From NCBI GenBank assembly GCA_038502055.1, contig JAXRKN010000044.1, positions 1,832,001-1,896,000 on the forward strand: a DNA stretch of 64,000 nt. Reading direction: 5' to 3'. Positions within the stretch are counted from its first letter, which is position 1. Each line of letters opens with the position of its first letter. The position numbers and the translations under genes were made by a program. This stretch comes from Tanytarsus gracilentus. Its lineage: Eukaryota > Arthropoda > Insecta > Diptera > Chironomidae. The notes under the pieces are model-generated. The model did not search any database. It had not been told where the DNA came from and was given only the letters and a program-made list of their open reading frames with translations. Positions 51,153 to 62,074 of this stretch are shown here, piece by piece.

Positions 51153-53232
51153 GTATCTTAAATATTCATAAAATATTTATCTAAATTTTCAAATCATTTA
51201 ATTAATAAAAATCCAATCATTATTTTCTTTCATAAATTTCGAATCAATCAAACTGAATTTCTCAATAAATTTCTCAACCGTTTTACTCCTTCCTCAGCTC
51301 TTGATGGGCCACAAATTGAATTTGACGGATTGATAATCTTTTTTTACTCGGTACATTCTTGCCACGGAGAATCTCAAGTAAAAAGATTTCGAGTAGATTG
51401 TTGGCATCCGAGAGATCGATCGATGATACATAAATCATAATGTGTGGTCATTTTTCTCGACCTCTCGCGCTTTTATTGCGCACCTCAATACCTTCGAGAT
51501 CTTTAAATATGGAAATGGCTATTTTATCAACATCAGTCGCAGTCAATCAACAACGAGATTTTTCTCGTGATCGCGAGCTATGGCCGCGCTTGTCTCACTC
51601 CGGAATGAGGGGAGAGATTGGCTGAGAAAAGCATGGCGAATTTAAAGTTGTTAATTTCCAGTTTTGTGACTAATATAAAATTCTAAAGTTGTTAGTTTAA
51701 AATTGTTAAAATTTTAATTTTAATGAAAAATATTAAAATTAAAAAAATTCCGCCAAGCTTAAACTTATTTCATTTTCTAGTGCATAGATAACGTTTGTGA
51801 ACAGATATGAGGTAAGTGAGTGAGAGAGAGATGCGAGAGTAATGGAATGTAACGAATGTCTACTTAGCACAACAACGGCATGGTGATGTTGATTGATGAG
51901 GAAGAAACGAGAAATGCGAGCAGGCACCAAATTGAAGTCATTCCTTTCACAATCATCATCAGCAGCATGCACGAATGTATTTGTGTGTATGGAGCGAATA
52001 AAAACAAGGTCGATGTGTGATTTTCCACGACAAAAAATTTCGCCCTTAAATGGTCGAGTGAAATAAACAAGTTTTCAGTTTAATTTTTCAATTTGCCAGC
52101 AGCTCGCAAAAACTCCGCTGCCACCCAACGCGATTTTTTCTTCGTTAATTTCTTCGCGCTTCACAAAAATTAACAAGTTAGTCGTTACGTCGCTACATAT
52201 TCCAATTTGAAATCAATTTACCACGCGAATTATTTGCACAGTTCTCTCTCATGAGGCAATTGTGGCTGTAACCCGATTATGATTTTTTTTCGCTCGCAGA
52301 ATTTACCCTAAAAAAATAATTCTCAATGCGATTACGACGGATAGATGTGGGAACTAGTGCTGGGCACCGTGGTGTGTGGTCTCCAAAATGGCAAAATCAG
52401 ACTTTTACTACTGTAAATCAAACCGCAGAGAAAAATGTTTCAATTTTCACGATAGCGATAATTTTCGTGTGTTAATTTCTATTTGTTTGCACAAACCGAG
52501 AAATTATTTATTAGATTTATTTTTATTTCATTAGTTTCTAATTAATGCGAATGGAATTTTTTTTCTACCTTAGGTTCACACCCTCTTTTGTATCGTTCTC
52601 GATCACCATTAAAACACCCATTTTTAACTCGCAATCTCCGGGCAGATAATTGAGTAGCAATGACATGAATTATAACTCGCGCAATAGCAAAATTTATTCA
52701 TAATTTTTTTACGGTGAAAAATTTATTACTCAATTCATTATCGATAATTTTTGCGACCATTAATTTTCATATTTATCCACCACACACAAAACTCTCACGC
52801 GTAATTTAATTAAAAATCAAATAAAAAATATTCGCATCATAAATTTTTCGTCCGCACACAAACGCAAAAATATATATCGGAATGCAATTAATGTTGTTAT
52901 CGATCAATTATCTCCCACATACACATAATTACGATTTATCTGCTCCGCCGTTGAATAATTATGCGATAGTGCGGTTCATTGAGTGTGTCAATAAATATTT
53001 TTTTTTTCTCGAGATAATTTTTAGGTTATATGGCGGCATTAATAATTTATAATCACAGCCAGTGTGAGTTAATTTGTATAATTTAACGGATAATTATCAT
53101 TTTTAAAATTCTATGGAAAATGTGGAGCGTTTAATGGCTTTTTATTGATTTAGCGGAGAAAATTTTATATAAGTGGAAAAGTCCGATTTAAAAAAGTTAG
53201 AAAAAACTGAATTTTATTATAAGAAAAATTCA

Positions 53233-53245
53233 AGGTTCGAATCCT
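53233..53245 (+). repeat. B-box-like motif copy 9
   Basis: Exact AGGTTCGAATCCT, 642 bp upstream of copy 10 in the same orientation. Confidence 0.9.
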
Positions 53246-53874
53246 TAAATTTAACTTCAAATTCAAAAATGAATCTTTTTTTTGTTTGTTTTTTAAAAAT
53301 CTTTAATTGCCCAGCGGTTGTTCGAATTAATTATTGGGTGGTCGTTCATCGGCCTAATTCGAGCTATAAGAATTATTTTTCATGTACTGCCGCGAGATGA
53401 CAAAATTAAGTGACAGTGAAAAATCTTCATGCTAGTGCTAGAGTGTCGTGACATCTAACTTAATGACATAATTTAATAGTTTTTCCTGTATTATCACCAT
53501 ATTCTCGCTTCTTATGTGGCTTCATGTGAAATGACGAGTGAGATTGAGAAGTCTCCAAAAAAAAGTTTTCTCTTTCCAATTTGTGGGCGGAGTTTGATGA
53601 TTTCTCGCATACAAACGAAAAAAAATGAATTGCGAGAGCGATGAGAGAAAAAGAGGGGAAATAAGAAGCTTTTGGAGAGTTCTCAAACTCGATGAAAATA
53701 TTTTTTGTATGCTCTCTGATGTTGAAATGAAAGCATAGAAAGAAAATTTTAAGAATTTGAATTTTATAAATTTTTTGTTTCATGAATTTTTAAATTTTTT
53801 TGCAGCTTAAGTTGAGCAAATTGAGAAAACTATTAAAGAATTTAAATAAATATAAAAATTAAATGATAAATAGA

Positions 53875-53887
53875 AGGTTCGAATCCT
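53875..53887 (+). repeat. B-box-like motif copy 10
   Basis: Exact AGGTTCGAATCCT, the last copy before the secreted-protein array; none is seen inside the array. Confidence 0.9.
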
Positions 53888-56031
53888 AATTTTCAAGTGT
53901 ATCTAGTTGAGAGGATTAAATTTTTTTTATTGCAAATCCAAATTTTACACAATCTAGCAAAACATATTTAACTCCTCATTTCAATTAAGTTGTGGAAAGT
54001 TAGTTTTCTCTCGTTCTCATTCTGCATCTAATCCCCTTTTTTTCGCCTTTCGCTTCGGAAATAATTAAAACTATTTAATCCTCGTTGCTATCTCTCTCCG
54101 GGTTCTCTCGGTAACACCACAATAAAATAAAATGCAAATCGAAACCACAAGAAAAACAGACTCACAAGTTTTCGAGTTACGAGTGAAGATGGTGAGTTGA
54201 GCTAAATGGAGAGAGAGAAAATTTTATGAAAAGTGTTTTGAAAAAAAATTCCACATGAATGCAAAATTTATTAAACTTTGAATTTTTAAAAATTTTTAAA
54301 ATTACAAAAATACTTTTTTACACCAAGTTCAATTTTTGCGCAGCACAATTCACTTTGACCTCCCTCTCTATTTCATCCCTTCAGATAACAGGATTACCAT
54401 GTGAATATCCCCCAAAAAAGCTGAGATAACATACAGATACACCATGAAGAAGCAATGACAAACTTTTCGAGATCGTTTTCAGCTTCTTTGGACCAAAAAT
54501 CATCATGAAAATGGAAAATCACACTTAGCACTGAGGCAGGATGCCCTAACATAGGAAACTTATCTGCGATGAAATTTTCACCCCTCAAAATCGCAATTTA
54601 AGCTCGAGCAGCCATCCCAGCCAATTATACAAGAGGAATTTTGCCTTTAATCCTCGAGGACTTAATTCCACCTCTCGACATTCATCTCTCACTCGGATGA
54701 GATTGTGTAAGCGAGATAAACGTGGAGTGGCAAAATTACGAATCTCTCTCAACCCTCGAGAAAGTGCGAGAGTGTCAAAAAATGCGAATGGCAACATTTT
54801 TTTCTCGCTCACTTCCTTCCATCATCCCCTTTGTTTGTAAAGTGTAATAAAAACATTTGAGTGTGATTGCTATCAGATTGAATGTAAAGAGAGGAAATTT
54901 TGGCAATTAGGGTTCATCAGTTGCTCATCTTTCACGGTGAATGCTGTTAAACATGCTTTTTTCTATTGTGTACATTTTACTCTGTCTACTCCCTCATCAT
55001 TGTCGCTGCTGTAGTTTAAACGAAAATATTTTATTCGAGGGGGGAAGAGGGATTTTAAATAAATGAAATATTGTGGAAAATGGAACACTTTTATTTGCTG
55101 AAAATTAAACTAATTTACATGCGATATTTAATCGCATGTTTTCGGCATGCATGCGAATATCAAAAATATTTACAAATCTTTTGAACATTAAATTTAAAAA
55201 ATTAACAAAATCAATCCAAATCATCTTTATTTTCACCGCCATATTCAGCTTAGTTCCACTCTAACAAGATAAAGATAAATTTCGCATCATCATCCAGAGT
55301 CAACGAATTTCGTGACTAAAGTGATTTGTATAATTTATTCTTTTCTCTTCTCCTGGATTAAATCGACTTTATTGACTGTGTTTGGTCCCCTTCTGCTTAG
55401 ATTTAACAACCCCTCTGCATGTCTCACAGTTGTTACTGGATGTTACATGTAATTATTATATAAATATGACGGAGATATGAGGGAGGGAAGAAATTTCCTC
55501 TCGGACGTAATAAATTAAATTTATTGACCGAAGTTAATTGGCCTTAATCTCAGTTTTATCATTTTAAATAGCATGAAATTCGACTGTCTGCATGCGTACG
55601 CATCGAGAGACATTTTCGGCAATTTCATGATGATTTGTGATGATTGTGAAAAAAGTGGAATTTTTTTGTGGTTTTGCAAGGGTTGAAAATTTTTAAATTT
55701 ATTTTCAAATTTTTAATCTAATTTTCCTTCTATTTTTTACTCTTAGATGTTATCGTGCATGAGAATTATGACTTCAAGCCTTTTTTCAAATTCGGATATT
55801 ATGTGAATATTCTTTAATGCCATCAATGATAAGTCGGCAAAAATTGTGCACTCATGTAAATACCTAAATTTGATGTCTATCGCAGAATAATTGAGATCAT
55901 TTTGACTTGGGGAGAAAATTGTGACAAATTTACACGAAAATTATACGGAAGTTTAAATTTGTACATTGTTAAAAATTGTTTTGTTATTTTGTAAAGTTTT
56001 TGAGAGGCGTTTGAATAAAATTTTCATTGCC

Positions 56032-56700
56032 ATGAAAATTATCGAATTTTTCTTTTCTTTCACAGTTTTGGTTGAATTTTTGGTAAATCATGAAACTTTT
56101 GATATTTCTTAAAGTTAAAAAAAATTTCTTTAATTTTTTGAAGCATGCAAAAGTTACGATTGAGAGCATAGTCACAACATCCAACCCACAATACGCGAAT
56201 TTTTCATCAACGCTTTCAAAAAATTCTAGAGGAGAAACTTTGATCAACATCACCTTAGATTATGCTTATGAAATCACAAAAATGACCGTTTTATTCACTT
56301 TCTCCGTTCCAAAGGATAAAAATGACAAAAATTTTGAGAAAATTATAATTAATTCGAATGTGAATGTGTGTAAAATGATGACTGGAGTTGTTGGTGATTT
56401 CATGACAAAAATGATTATTGATGATTTGATAAAAGGCTCAAACTTAGGGTTGTGCCCGATTAAAAAGGTGAGAAGTGAAAAATAGAGCTGAAAATATTTT
56501 TACTTTCTTAATTATTTTATTTTTAGCAAACAATCCACCTGTCAAATTTTAAACTAAACGACAAACAGCTTCCAACCTATCTTTTATCAGAAAACATAAA
56601 ATTTTGTATTCTCGCCAAAGTGATGGGAAAATTCCCGCAAACGAAAGGTCTCATGCATTTATTCACCGCCAAGGCAATTGGGGAAATAATTAAAAATTAA
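56032..56700 (+). CDS. DUF1091-like secreted protein, array gene 1 (182 aa)
   Basis: Exons 56032-56082, 56144-56467 and 56527-56700, all phase 0. Exon 1 encodes a hydrophobic signal peptide (MKIIEFFFSFTVLVEFL, 17 codons), matching the separate signal exon of every other array gene; a start at 56090 would read through the 61-nt intron 1 and lose the signal peptide. The mature part has FSVPKDKNDKNF, a cysteine in NVNVCKM, the Cys-Pro pair LCPIKK at the end of exon 2 and a third cysteine in IKFCIL. This layout (Cys, then CP, then a P-x-x-L segment and beta strands) resembles insect DUF1091 proteins, thought to be secreted and possibly lipid- or ligand-binding. The family assignment is by pattern and moderately sure; the function is not known. 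Confidence 0.75.
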
Positions 56701-56798
56701 CAAGAAAATTATTGTGAAATTATCAACAATTATTTATTTGATGCCAAGTTAAAAAAAATATTTTTAACAGCATTCAAAGTAAAGCCGAGAGTGTCAGT

Positions 56799-57478
56799 AT
56801 GAGAACAATAAAATTATTTCAGATTTTGTGTTTTTTTGGAACTGCTGTAATTTAATTCAATTTTTTTAAGATGTGTTTTAAAATATTTTCTTAACTTAAA
56901 TCTTAATTAACATTTAATTAAATTTTAGCTTGCTCGAATAACTTTTGACAACATCATTTCATCGTCCGATCAAGAGTTCGCCAATTTCTCTTCGAAAATA
57001 ATTAAAAATTTTGATGGCGATTCTGTGATCAACATGACGATTTATTTTTCTGATGACATTTCAAAGTTGATGATTTTTTTCACTTTCTCAACTCAAAAAG
57101 ATAAAAATGACAAAAACTACGAGAAGATATTAATAAAATCGAACGTAAATGCTTGCCGAATGATTGGTGGAATTTTGGGTGACTTTTTAACTAAAATGAT
57201 TATGGAGGACTTAAAAAATTATGCGGACTTTGAGTTGAAGTGTCCATTTCCAAAGGTTTGAATTCTTAAAATGCGTTAAAAAATTTAGTTTTAAATATTT
57301 TTAGGGATTTTTGCATCTTTACAACTTTGCGCTTAACGGTGAAAAATATCTTCCGACTTTTATTCTTGGCAGCAACATTAAATACTGCATTATGGCTAGG
57401 ATCACTGGAAAGACCGCAAAGTCCAAAGGTCTTGTTCATTTATTTACTATAAAAACTTTCGGTGAAATTCAGAAATAA
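56799..57478 (+). CDS. DUF1091-like secreted protein, array gene 2 (182 aa)
   Basis: Exons 56799-56846 (signal peptide MRTIKLFQILCFFGTA), 56929-57255 and 57305-57478. It starts only 98 bp after gene 1 and is the same length as it. Landmarks are FSTQKDKNDKNY, NACRM, KCPFPK and IKYCIM, so all three family cysteines are kept. It is most similar to gene 1 (for example shared GxLGDFLTKMI-type and KGLVHLFT-type segments), so the two probably arose from a local duplication. Confidence 0.77.
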
Positions 57479-57585
57479 ATTTGCAAAATTATGTAATTAT
57501 TTGTAATTTTTGAGCGTTTATATAAATTTTAAATTTTTTTTCAGAAGTTTAAATTTATTCTAGTTTAAAGTTAAAATTGGTCACA

Positions 57586-58459
57586 ATGAGAGCTTTAGAG
57601 GTTTTCGTAATGTTTTCATTCATTTTTTACGTTCAAGTAAATTTTAAAAATCTTTCAATTACTTAATTTTAATTCCCTTAATTTTTCAGTCAATACAAGT
57701 CGAAATAATTTCATACTCGACAACCTCAAATTCAACCTTTGGAAATGTTTCTTTGACACTTACAAAAAATTCACAAGAAAAAATTGTTGCAAATGCAAAT
57801 TTCTCTTTATTGATGGATTTTCCTTTCGCTTTTATTCAAAGTTCTTTGTTTGTTGGTGAGCCAGAATCGAGACTACAAAAAGCTGAATTAAAGACAAATA
57901 TTGACTTGTGCAAAGTTTCAAATGCTGGAAATTTTTTGGCAAAAATTATCGTTGATCAGATCGCAAAATTCTCGAACATTGTTCTTAAATGCCCTCAAAG
58001 AAAGGTGAGAATATCAATGTTGCGAGCCATCCTTATAAAAAGTTATTTCCAGTAGAAAGTCACACTCCGTGTTTTAATTTAATTTTCGTTTGGATTTAAA
58101 TTGAAGTCTGGATTTAATTTTAAGTTGGGATTTAAATTTAAGTCTGGATTAAGTGACTTTGGATTTATATTAAATTCGGGCTTAAAAAACTTAAATTTTT
58201 TATTTATATATATAAAATCTTAATTCCTCAAATCGGGCACCTGCAACTTTTCGATTAAATTTTAAATTACTTTTTTTTAAAACTATTTTAGGGAAATTAC
58301 TACATCAAAAATTACACATTAGAAACGGATAGCATTCCACTTTACTTCATGAGAGAATTAAAGTTCCGACTTGACTTAAAGATTGTTGGAAAACTTGCCA
58401 AAATGAGAAATTTGATTGAAGTTTACTCGATCAAAATTAATGGACAAATAAAAAGTTAA
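57586..58459 (+). CDS. DUF1091-like secreted protein, array gene 3 (177 aa)
   Basis: Exons 57586-57636 (signal peptide MRALEVFVMFSFIFYVQ), 57690-58004 and 58292-58459. This is the most divergent complete member: the PKDKND segment is replaced by VGEPESRLQK, and the third cysteine in exon 3 is missing, while IDLCKV and LKCPQRK are kept. Intron 2 is 287 nt instead of about 50-70 and contains the short tandem repeat at 58088-58192, which explains its size. A candidate AATAAA is at 58601. Confidence 0.73.
58088..58192 (+). repeat. Short tandem repeat, unit about 19-20 bp (AAGTCTGGATTTAAATTTT)
   Basis: Five degenerate units centred on TGGATTTAAATTT inside intron 2 of array gene 3. Similar TCTGGATTAAATTTTA strings occur at 31360-31430 and 39090-39165, outside the array. 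Confidence 0.65.
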
Positions 58460-58600
58460 ATATTTCGACACGAAAATCTTTATTTTATTTTATGGATTTT
58501 AAATGATTTTTTTGGAGAGGAATGGCAATTAATTAGTGACAAACATTTTAACTTTGAATTTTGTTCTTATCATTAAATTTTTAAGGTTTGAAATGAGTGA

Positions 58601-58606
58601 AATAAA
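58601..58606 (+). terminator. Candidate polyadenylation signal of array gene 3
   Basis: AATAAA about 140 bp after the stop codon, the first one seen. Confidence 0.35.
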
Positions 58607-59059
58607 GTTTTTGCTGCGATTTTTTCAAATGCGGTAATTTTTCTTTTAATTTTTTTACAGCTGTTTAAAAATTTTATTTCATTTTTTAAGGTGTCAAAAA
58701 ATTATTCTCAACACTTTTACTGCAATATCAAGTCCGAAGCTTGCCAACATGTTCCTCATGTTCATTTTATAGAGATTCAACTGATGAGAATTTAGGATAA
58801 ATTTTAATTTTCACTTATTTTTTTAAAAATAATAAAAGTTTTAATCAGCTTAGGTAGATTTTTGGGGCGGGCTATAAAATTTAATAAAAAATATTCGAAA
58901 ATAAAATCAACTTAAATTTCTTAAAAATATAAAAACCGTTAAAAATATTTTCAAATTCATTAAAAGTTCAGGAAGTGTTTAAAAAATTTTTTGGTGTTTT
59001 TACTAATTAATTGGTGTTTCTTAATTAATGTAAAAATATAATTGCTCATGAAATTTATT

Positions 59060-59104
59060 TTGGATATTTAAAAGCTTTTTTACAGTCAACGTTGAAACGT
59101 AAAA
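59060..59104 (+). promoter_or_regulatory. Candidate promoter of array gene 4
   Basis: TATA-like TATTTAAAAG at 59065-59074 is followed by CAGTCAACGTTGAA ending 10 bp before the ATG; the palindrome TCAACGTTGA is kept in the gene 5 copy at 60210. The conserved block between the copies supports a promoter role; the start site is inferred. Confidence 0.4.
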
Positions 59105-59883
59105 ATGAAGAGAGAATTTTGTTTCGTGATTTCAACAGTTTTTACTTTAACGGTATTTTATAAAATTTAAAAAAACTTAAAGCGTTTTTTTATTTTCAAA
59201 AAATGTAATTTATTTTATTTATAAATGAATTGAAATTTAAAAAAATTTCAACTCCACAAATTTTTTTAATAAACGTATTTTTGTGTTTATTAAATTTTTA
59301 GACTGCAAAAGTTTGGATCGATTCACTGATGGCTGTTCCAGATCCGAAAAATTCAAATACATCTTTGACTTATTTCAAAGACTCAAATAACAATTTTGTT
59401 GCTTCAATGGATCTTTTTTTGGGCTTTAATTTTTCGCATGTTATCGCACTTTATAATTTTTCAATTCCAAAAGATAAAAATGATCAAGAATTTGGAAAGT
59501 TGATTATTAAGAGAAACTTGGATATTTGTAGAATGTCGAGAGGAAAAACAACTAATATGGTTGACAAAATTGGAAAGTTACTCATGGACGAAATTGTAAA
59601 ACATGCAGATTATGAAGTCAAATGTCCATTTAGTAAGGTAATTAAGAATTATTATAATGATTAAAGTAAAATTAATTGATAATTTTTTTATGTAAATAAA
59701 CTTTTCTAGGGACTAAAAAGAATGACAAACTTGACCATTAGCGATGGGCACATTCAAAAATTTTTAATTGGTGAAAACTTCTAGTTTCGCTGGTTTTGCA
59801 AATTTGTAGGAAAAATTGATCCAAATCCGAAATTTGTTCATATTTTTACGCTCAAGGCGATTGGAAGCATCAAAGGAGATTAA
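59105..59883 (+). pseudogene. DUF1091-like array gene 4, premature stop in exon 3
   Basis: Exons 59105-59152 (MKREFCFVISTVFTLT signal peptide), 59302-59637 and 59710-59883. Exons 1-2 are intact with NFSIPKDKND, LDICRM and KCPFSK. In exon 3 the codon that is AAA (Lys) in genes 5 and 6 is TAG here (59782-59784), cutting off the last 33 codons including the third cysteine; the old frame stays open afterwards to TAA at 59881-59883, so the stop is probably recent. The product would be 152 residues. A sequencing error is possible, but two bases differ from AAA, which makes that less likely. Confidence 0.8.
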
Positions 59884-60228
59884 AACAAAACTTTTAAAAT
59901 TTGAATTGTACATAAAATTTAAAATAAGTGTTGAGGAAGTGACGGTAATCAGTCTTAATTAATTGAACCGCGATGGAACGTGAGAAATTGTCCCAAGTTT
60001 AAGGGAAAGTCATATCTTTTTGCAATTTTATTACAGAAATTAAAATTATTAAAAACCGTTAAAAATATATTCAAATTCATTAAAAATTGATGAAGTCTTT
60101 AAATTAATTGCTTTTTAATAATGATTTTTTACTATTAATTAGGTTGAAAAATATTTCACTCATAAATAAATTTTTCATGTTTTTTGTACATTAAAAGCTT
60201 TTTAACAATCAACGTTGAAGCATCAAAA

Positions 60229-60997
60229 TGAAGAGCAAAAAATTTTATCTTGTGTTTTTAGGAGTTTTAACATTAACGGTAAAATTATAAAATTTAACAA
60301 ACTTTTAATTTTTTAAAGATTATTTTGTGATCTTAAATTTTATCTTATTCTTTCAAATTTTTGAGAACTGAAATGGTGAAATTGCAAAATTAACTGAATC
60401 TGAGTTTTTTAAAAATAATTTTCTTTTAATTAAATTTTAGTCCGCAAAAGTTTGGATCGATTCAATGGAGGTTGTTTCAGATCCAAAAAATTCAAATGCA
60501 TCTGTGTCCTTCTTTAAAGACTCAAATAACAATTTTGTTGCATCACTGGATATTACTTTGGGTTACAATTTTTCCCAAGTTTTCGCACTTTATAATTTTT
60601 CAATTCCAAAAGATAAAAACGATCAGGAATTTGGAAGGATGATTACTAAGAGGAACCTTGATCTATGTAGAATTGCTGTAGCCAAAACCACCGTAATTGA
60701 CAAAATTAGAAAATTATTGATAGATGAACTTCAAAAACATGCAGATTATGAAGTGAAATGTCCGTTTAGTAAGGTAATTAATAATTAACCTTTCAACTTT
60801 AATTTTTTTAATTAAACATACTTTTCTAGGGTCTCAAAAGAATCACAAACTTTACAATCACGGATGTTGACATTCCAAAATTTTTGGTTGGTGAAAATCT
60901 CAAATTTCGCTTTATCTGCAAGTTAGTAGGAAAAATGGATGCAAATCCAAAATATGTACATATTTTTACATACACTGCAATCGGAAGCATCAAATGA
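60229..60997 (+). pseudogene. DUF1091-like array gene 5, frameshift in the signal-peptide exon
   Basis: Exons 60229-60278, 60441-60773 and 60830-60997. Exons 2 and 3 are fully open and close to gene 4 (NFSIPKDKND, LDLCRI, KCPFSK, FICKL). Exon 1 has 50 nt instead of 51: the start codon leads into the five-A run at 60238-60242 and then to an in-frame TAG, while the frame needed for exon 2 has no ATG. One base appears to be missing near the A-run compared with the expected 17-codon signal exon. Since this is a homopolymer, a base-call error could equally make an intact gene look broken. Confidence 0.7.
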
Positions 60998-61102
60998 GGT
61001 TGAACTTTTTGATTTAAAAATACAAAAACTGTTTTTGAAGGTTTTTACGAAATTTTATTTAAATTGTGCAAAAAGCTAAATTTTAATGATAATTAAAATA
61101 AT

Positions 61103-61108
61103 AATAAA
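61103..61108 (+). terminator. Candidate polyadenylation signal of array gene 5
   Basis: AATAAA about 105 bp after the stop, directly before the TGTTGAGGAA block shared with the gene 4 copy. Confidence 0.35.
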
Positions 61109-61246
61109 TGTTGAGGAAATGACGGAAATTAAAGTTTTAATTAAACCACAATTCCGAGGGTTTTAAAACAAAATTAAATGTTTTTGCTTTCAGTTTAGTT
61201 TGAAAATTAACTAACATGAAAGTGTAAATTTTCTTTTATTCAAAAA

Positions 61247-61911
61247 ATGATAAATTTCAAAATTTTCCTGTCACTTTCAATAATTTTTTCTTCAGCGGTA
61301 AATATTAAAAATTAAAAATCTTAAGATTTTAATTAATTTCATTTTTAGATGTCAAAAATTTCAATCGACTCTCTGACGATGTTTTCTAACCCAACTATTG
61401 CCAATGTCTCATGGACTCTCAATCAGGACAAAAACCAAAATTTTGTTATTTTTGCAAATATTTCTTTAGGTTGTGACGTGTCTAAAGTTGTAGCACTTTA
61501 CAATTTTTCAATACCCAAAGACAAAAGCGATCGAGAATTTAGCAAATTAATCATCAAAAGAAATTTGGATGTTTGTAGGATAACGAGTGGAAATATGGGC
61601 GATAAAATTGGAAAGATTTTGTTAGATGAAATTTCTAAATATGCCGATTTTGATGTGAGATGTCCTATTAGAAAGGTAAAAAACAAACTTAAAATTTTAA
61701 TTTTAATATCAAAACTTTTTTCTAGGGTGAATTACGAATGTCAAATTTAACCATCAACACTCAACACATTCCAACATTTTTAATCGGTGAAAGTTTAAAA
61801 TTTAGTTGGTTCTGTAAGGTCGTGGGAAAAGTTGAATCAAATCCTAAGTTCGTTCACATCGTCACAATTAAGGCACTTGGAGAAATATGGGGGCGAATCA
61901 CGAAGACATAA
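61247..61911 (+). CDS. DUF1091-like secreted protein, array gene 6 (187 aa)
   Basis: Exons 61247-61297 (signal peptide MINFKIFLSLSIIFSSA), 61349-61675 and 61726-61911, with 51- and 50-nt introns. Intact relative of genes 4/5: ALYNFSIPKDKSD, LDVCRI, RCPIRK and FSWFCKVVGK. An extra cysteine (GCDVSKV) is present in the central exon. Its C-terminus is slightly longer than that of its relatives (ends WGRITKT). As the intact member of the 4-5-6 subgroup it is the likely functional one. Confidence 0.77.
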
Positions 61912-61964
61912 ATTTTCTAATTACTAATTATATTTTTTTTGAAGGGTGGTGTTGATTAAATTTA

Positions 61965-61970
61965 AATAAA
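61965..61970 (+). terminator. Candidate polyadenylation signal of array gene 6
   Basis: AATAAA about 54 bp after the stop codon. Confidence 0.45.
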
Positions 61971-62074
61971 ATTTAGGGTTATTTTTTTTTGATACATTTA
62001 TTTATAATTTTTTTCCTATTCCCAATTAATTTAACTAAAATAAATTTTCTATCTTTTATATCATTTATATCCCA

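Larger units (their letters stand above)
42872..56031. other. Non-coding region between the Nup62-like gene and the array
   Basis: 13.2 kb with no supported gene. It holds B-box-like motifs at 44880, 53233 and 53875, an A/T low-complexity tract at 45398-45770, GAAANNGAAAC units at 43581-43625, 50634-50665, 51096-51152 and 55061-55092, and a solo inverted-end sequence at 47216. The rest looks like ordinary AT-rich intergenic DNA. Confidence 0.6.
58930..61160 (+). repeat. Tandem duplication of about 1.12 kb containing array genes 4 and 5
   Basis: The segment starting at AACCGTTAAAAATATT (58934) recurs at 60054, and the start codons are 1124 bp apart. Upstream sequence (TTAAAAGCTTTTT...TCAACGTTGAA), exons, introns and a 3' segment (TGTTGAGGAARTGACGG at about 59929 and 61106) are all represented twice. 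The two copies have diverged and each carries a different lesion. Confidence 0.8.

Noticed and set aside
53460..53783. 107-codon minus-strand frame
   Set aside because: No motif; its Lys/Phe-rich composition is typical of random A/T-rich frames.
1144..53887. tRNA genes at the GGTTCGAATCCT sites
   Set aside because: No acceptor, D or anticodon stems can be built around any copy; flanks are plain A/T-rich DNA.
56090..56143. ATG at 56090 as the start of array gene 1
   Set aside because: It lies in intron 1; the ATG at 56032 gives a 17-codon signal exon with a GT donor like all paralogs.
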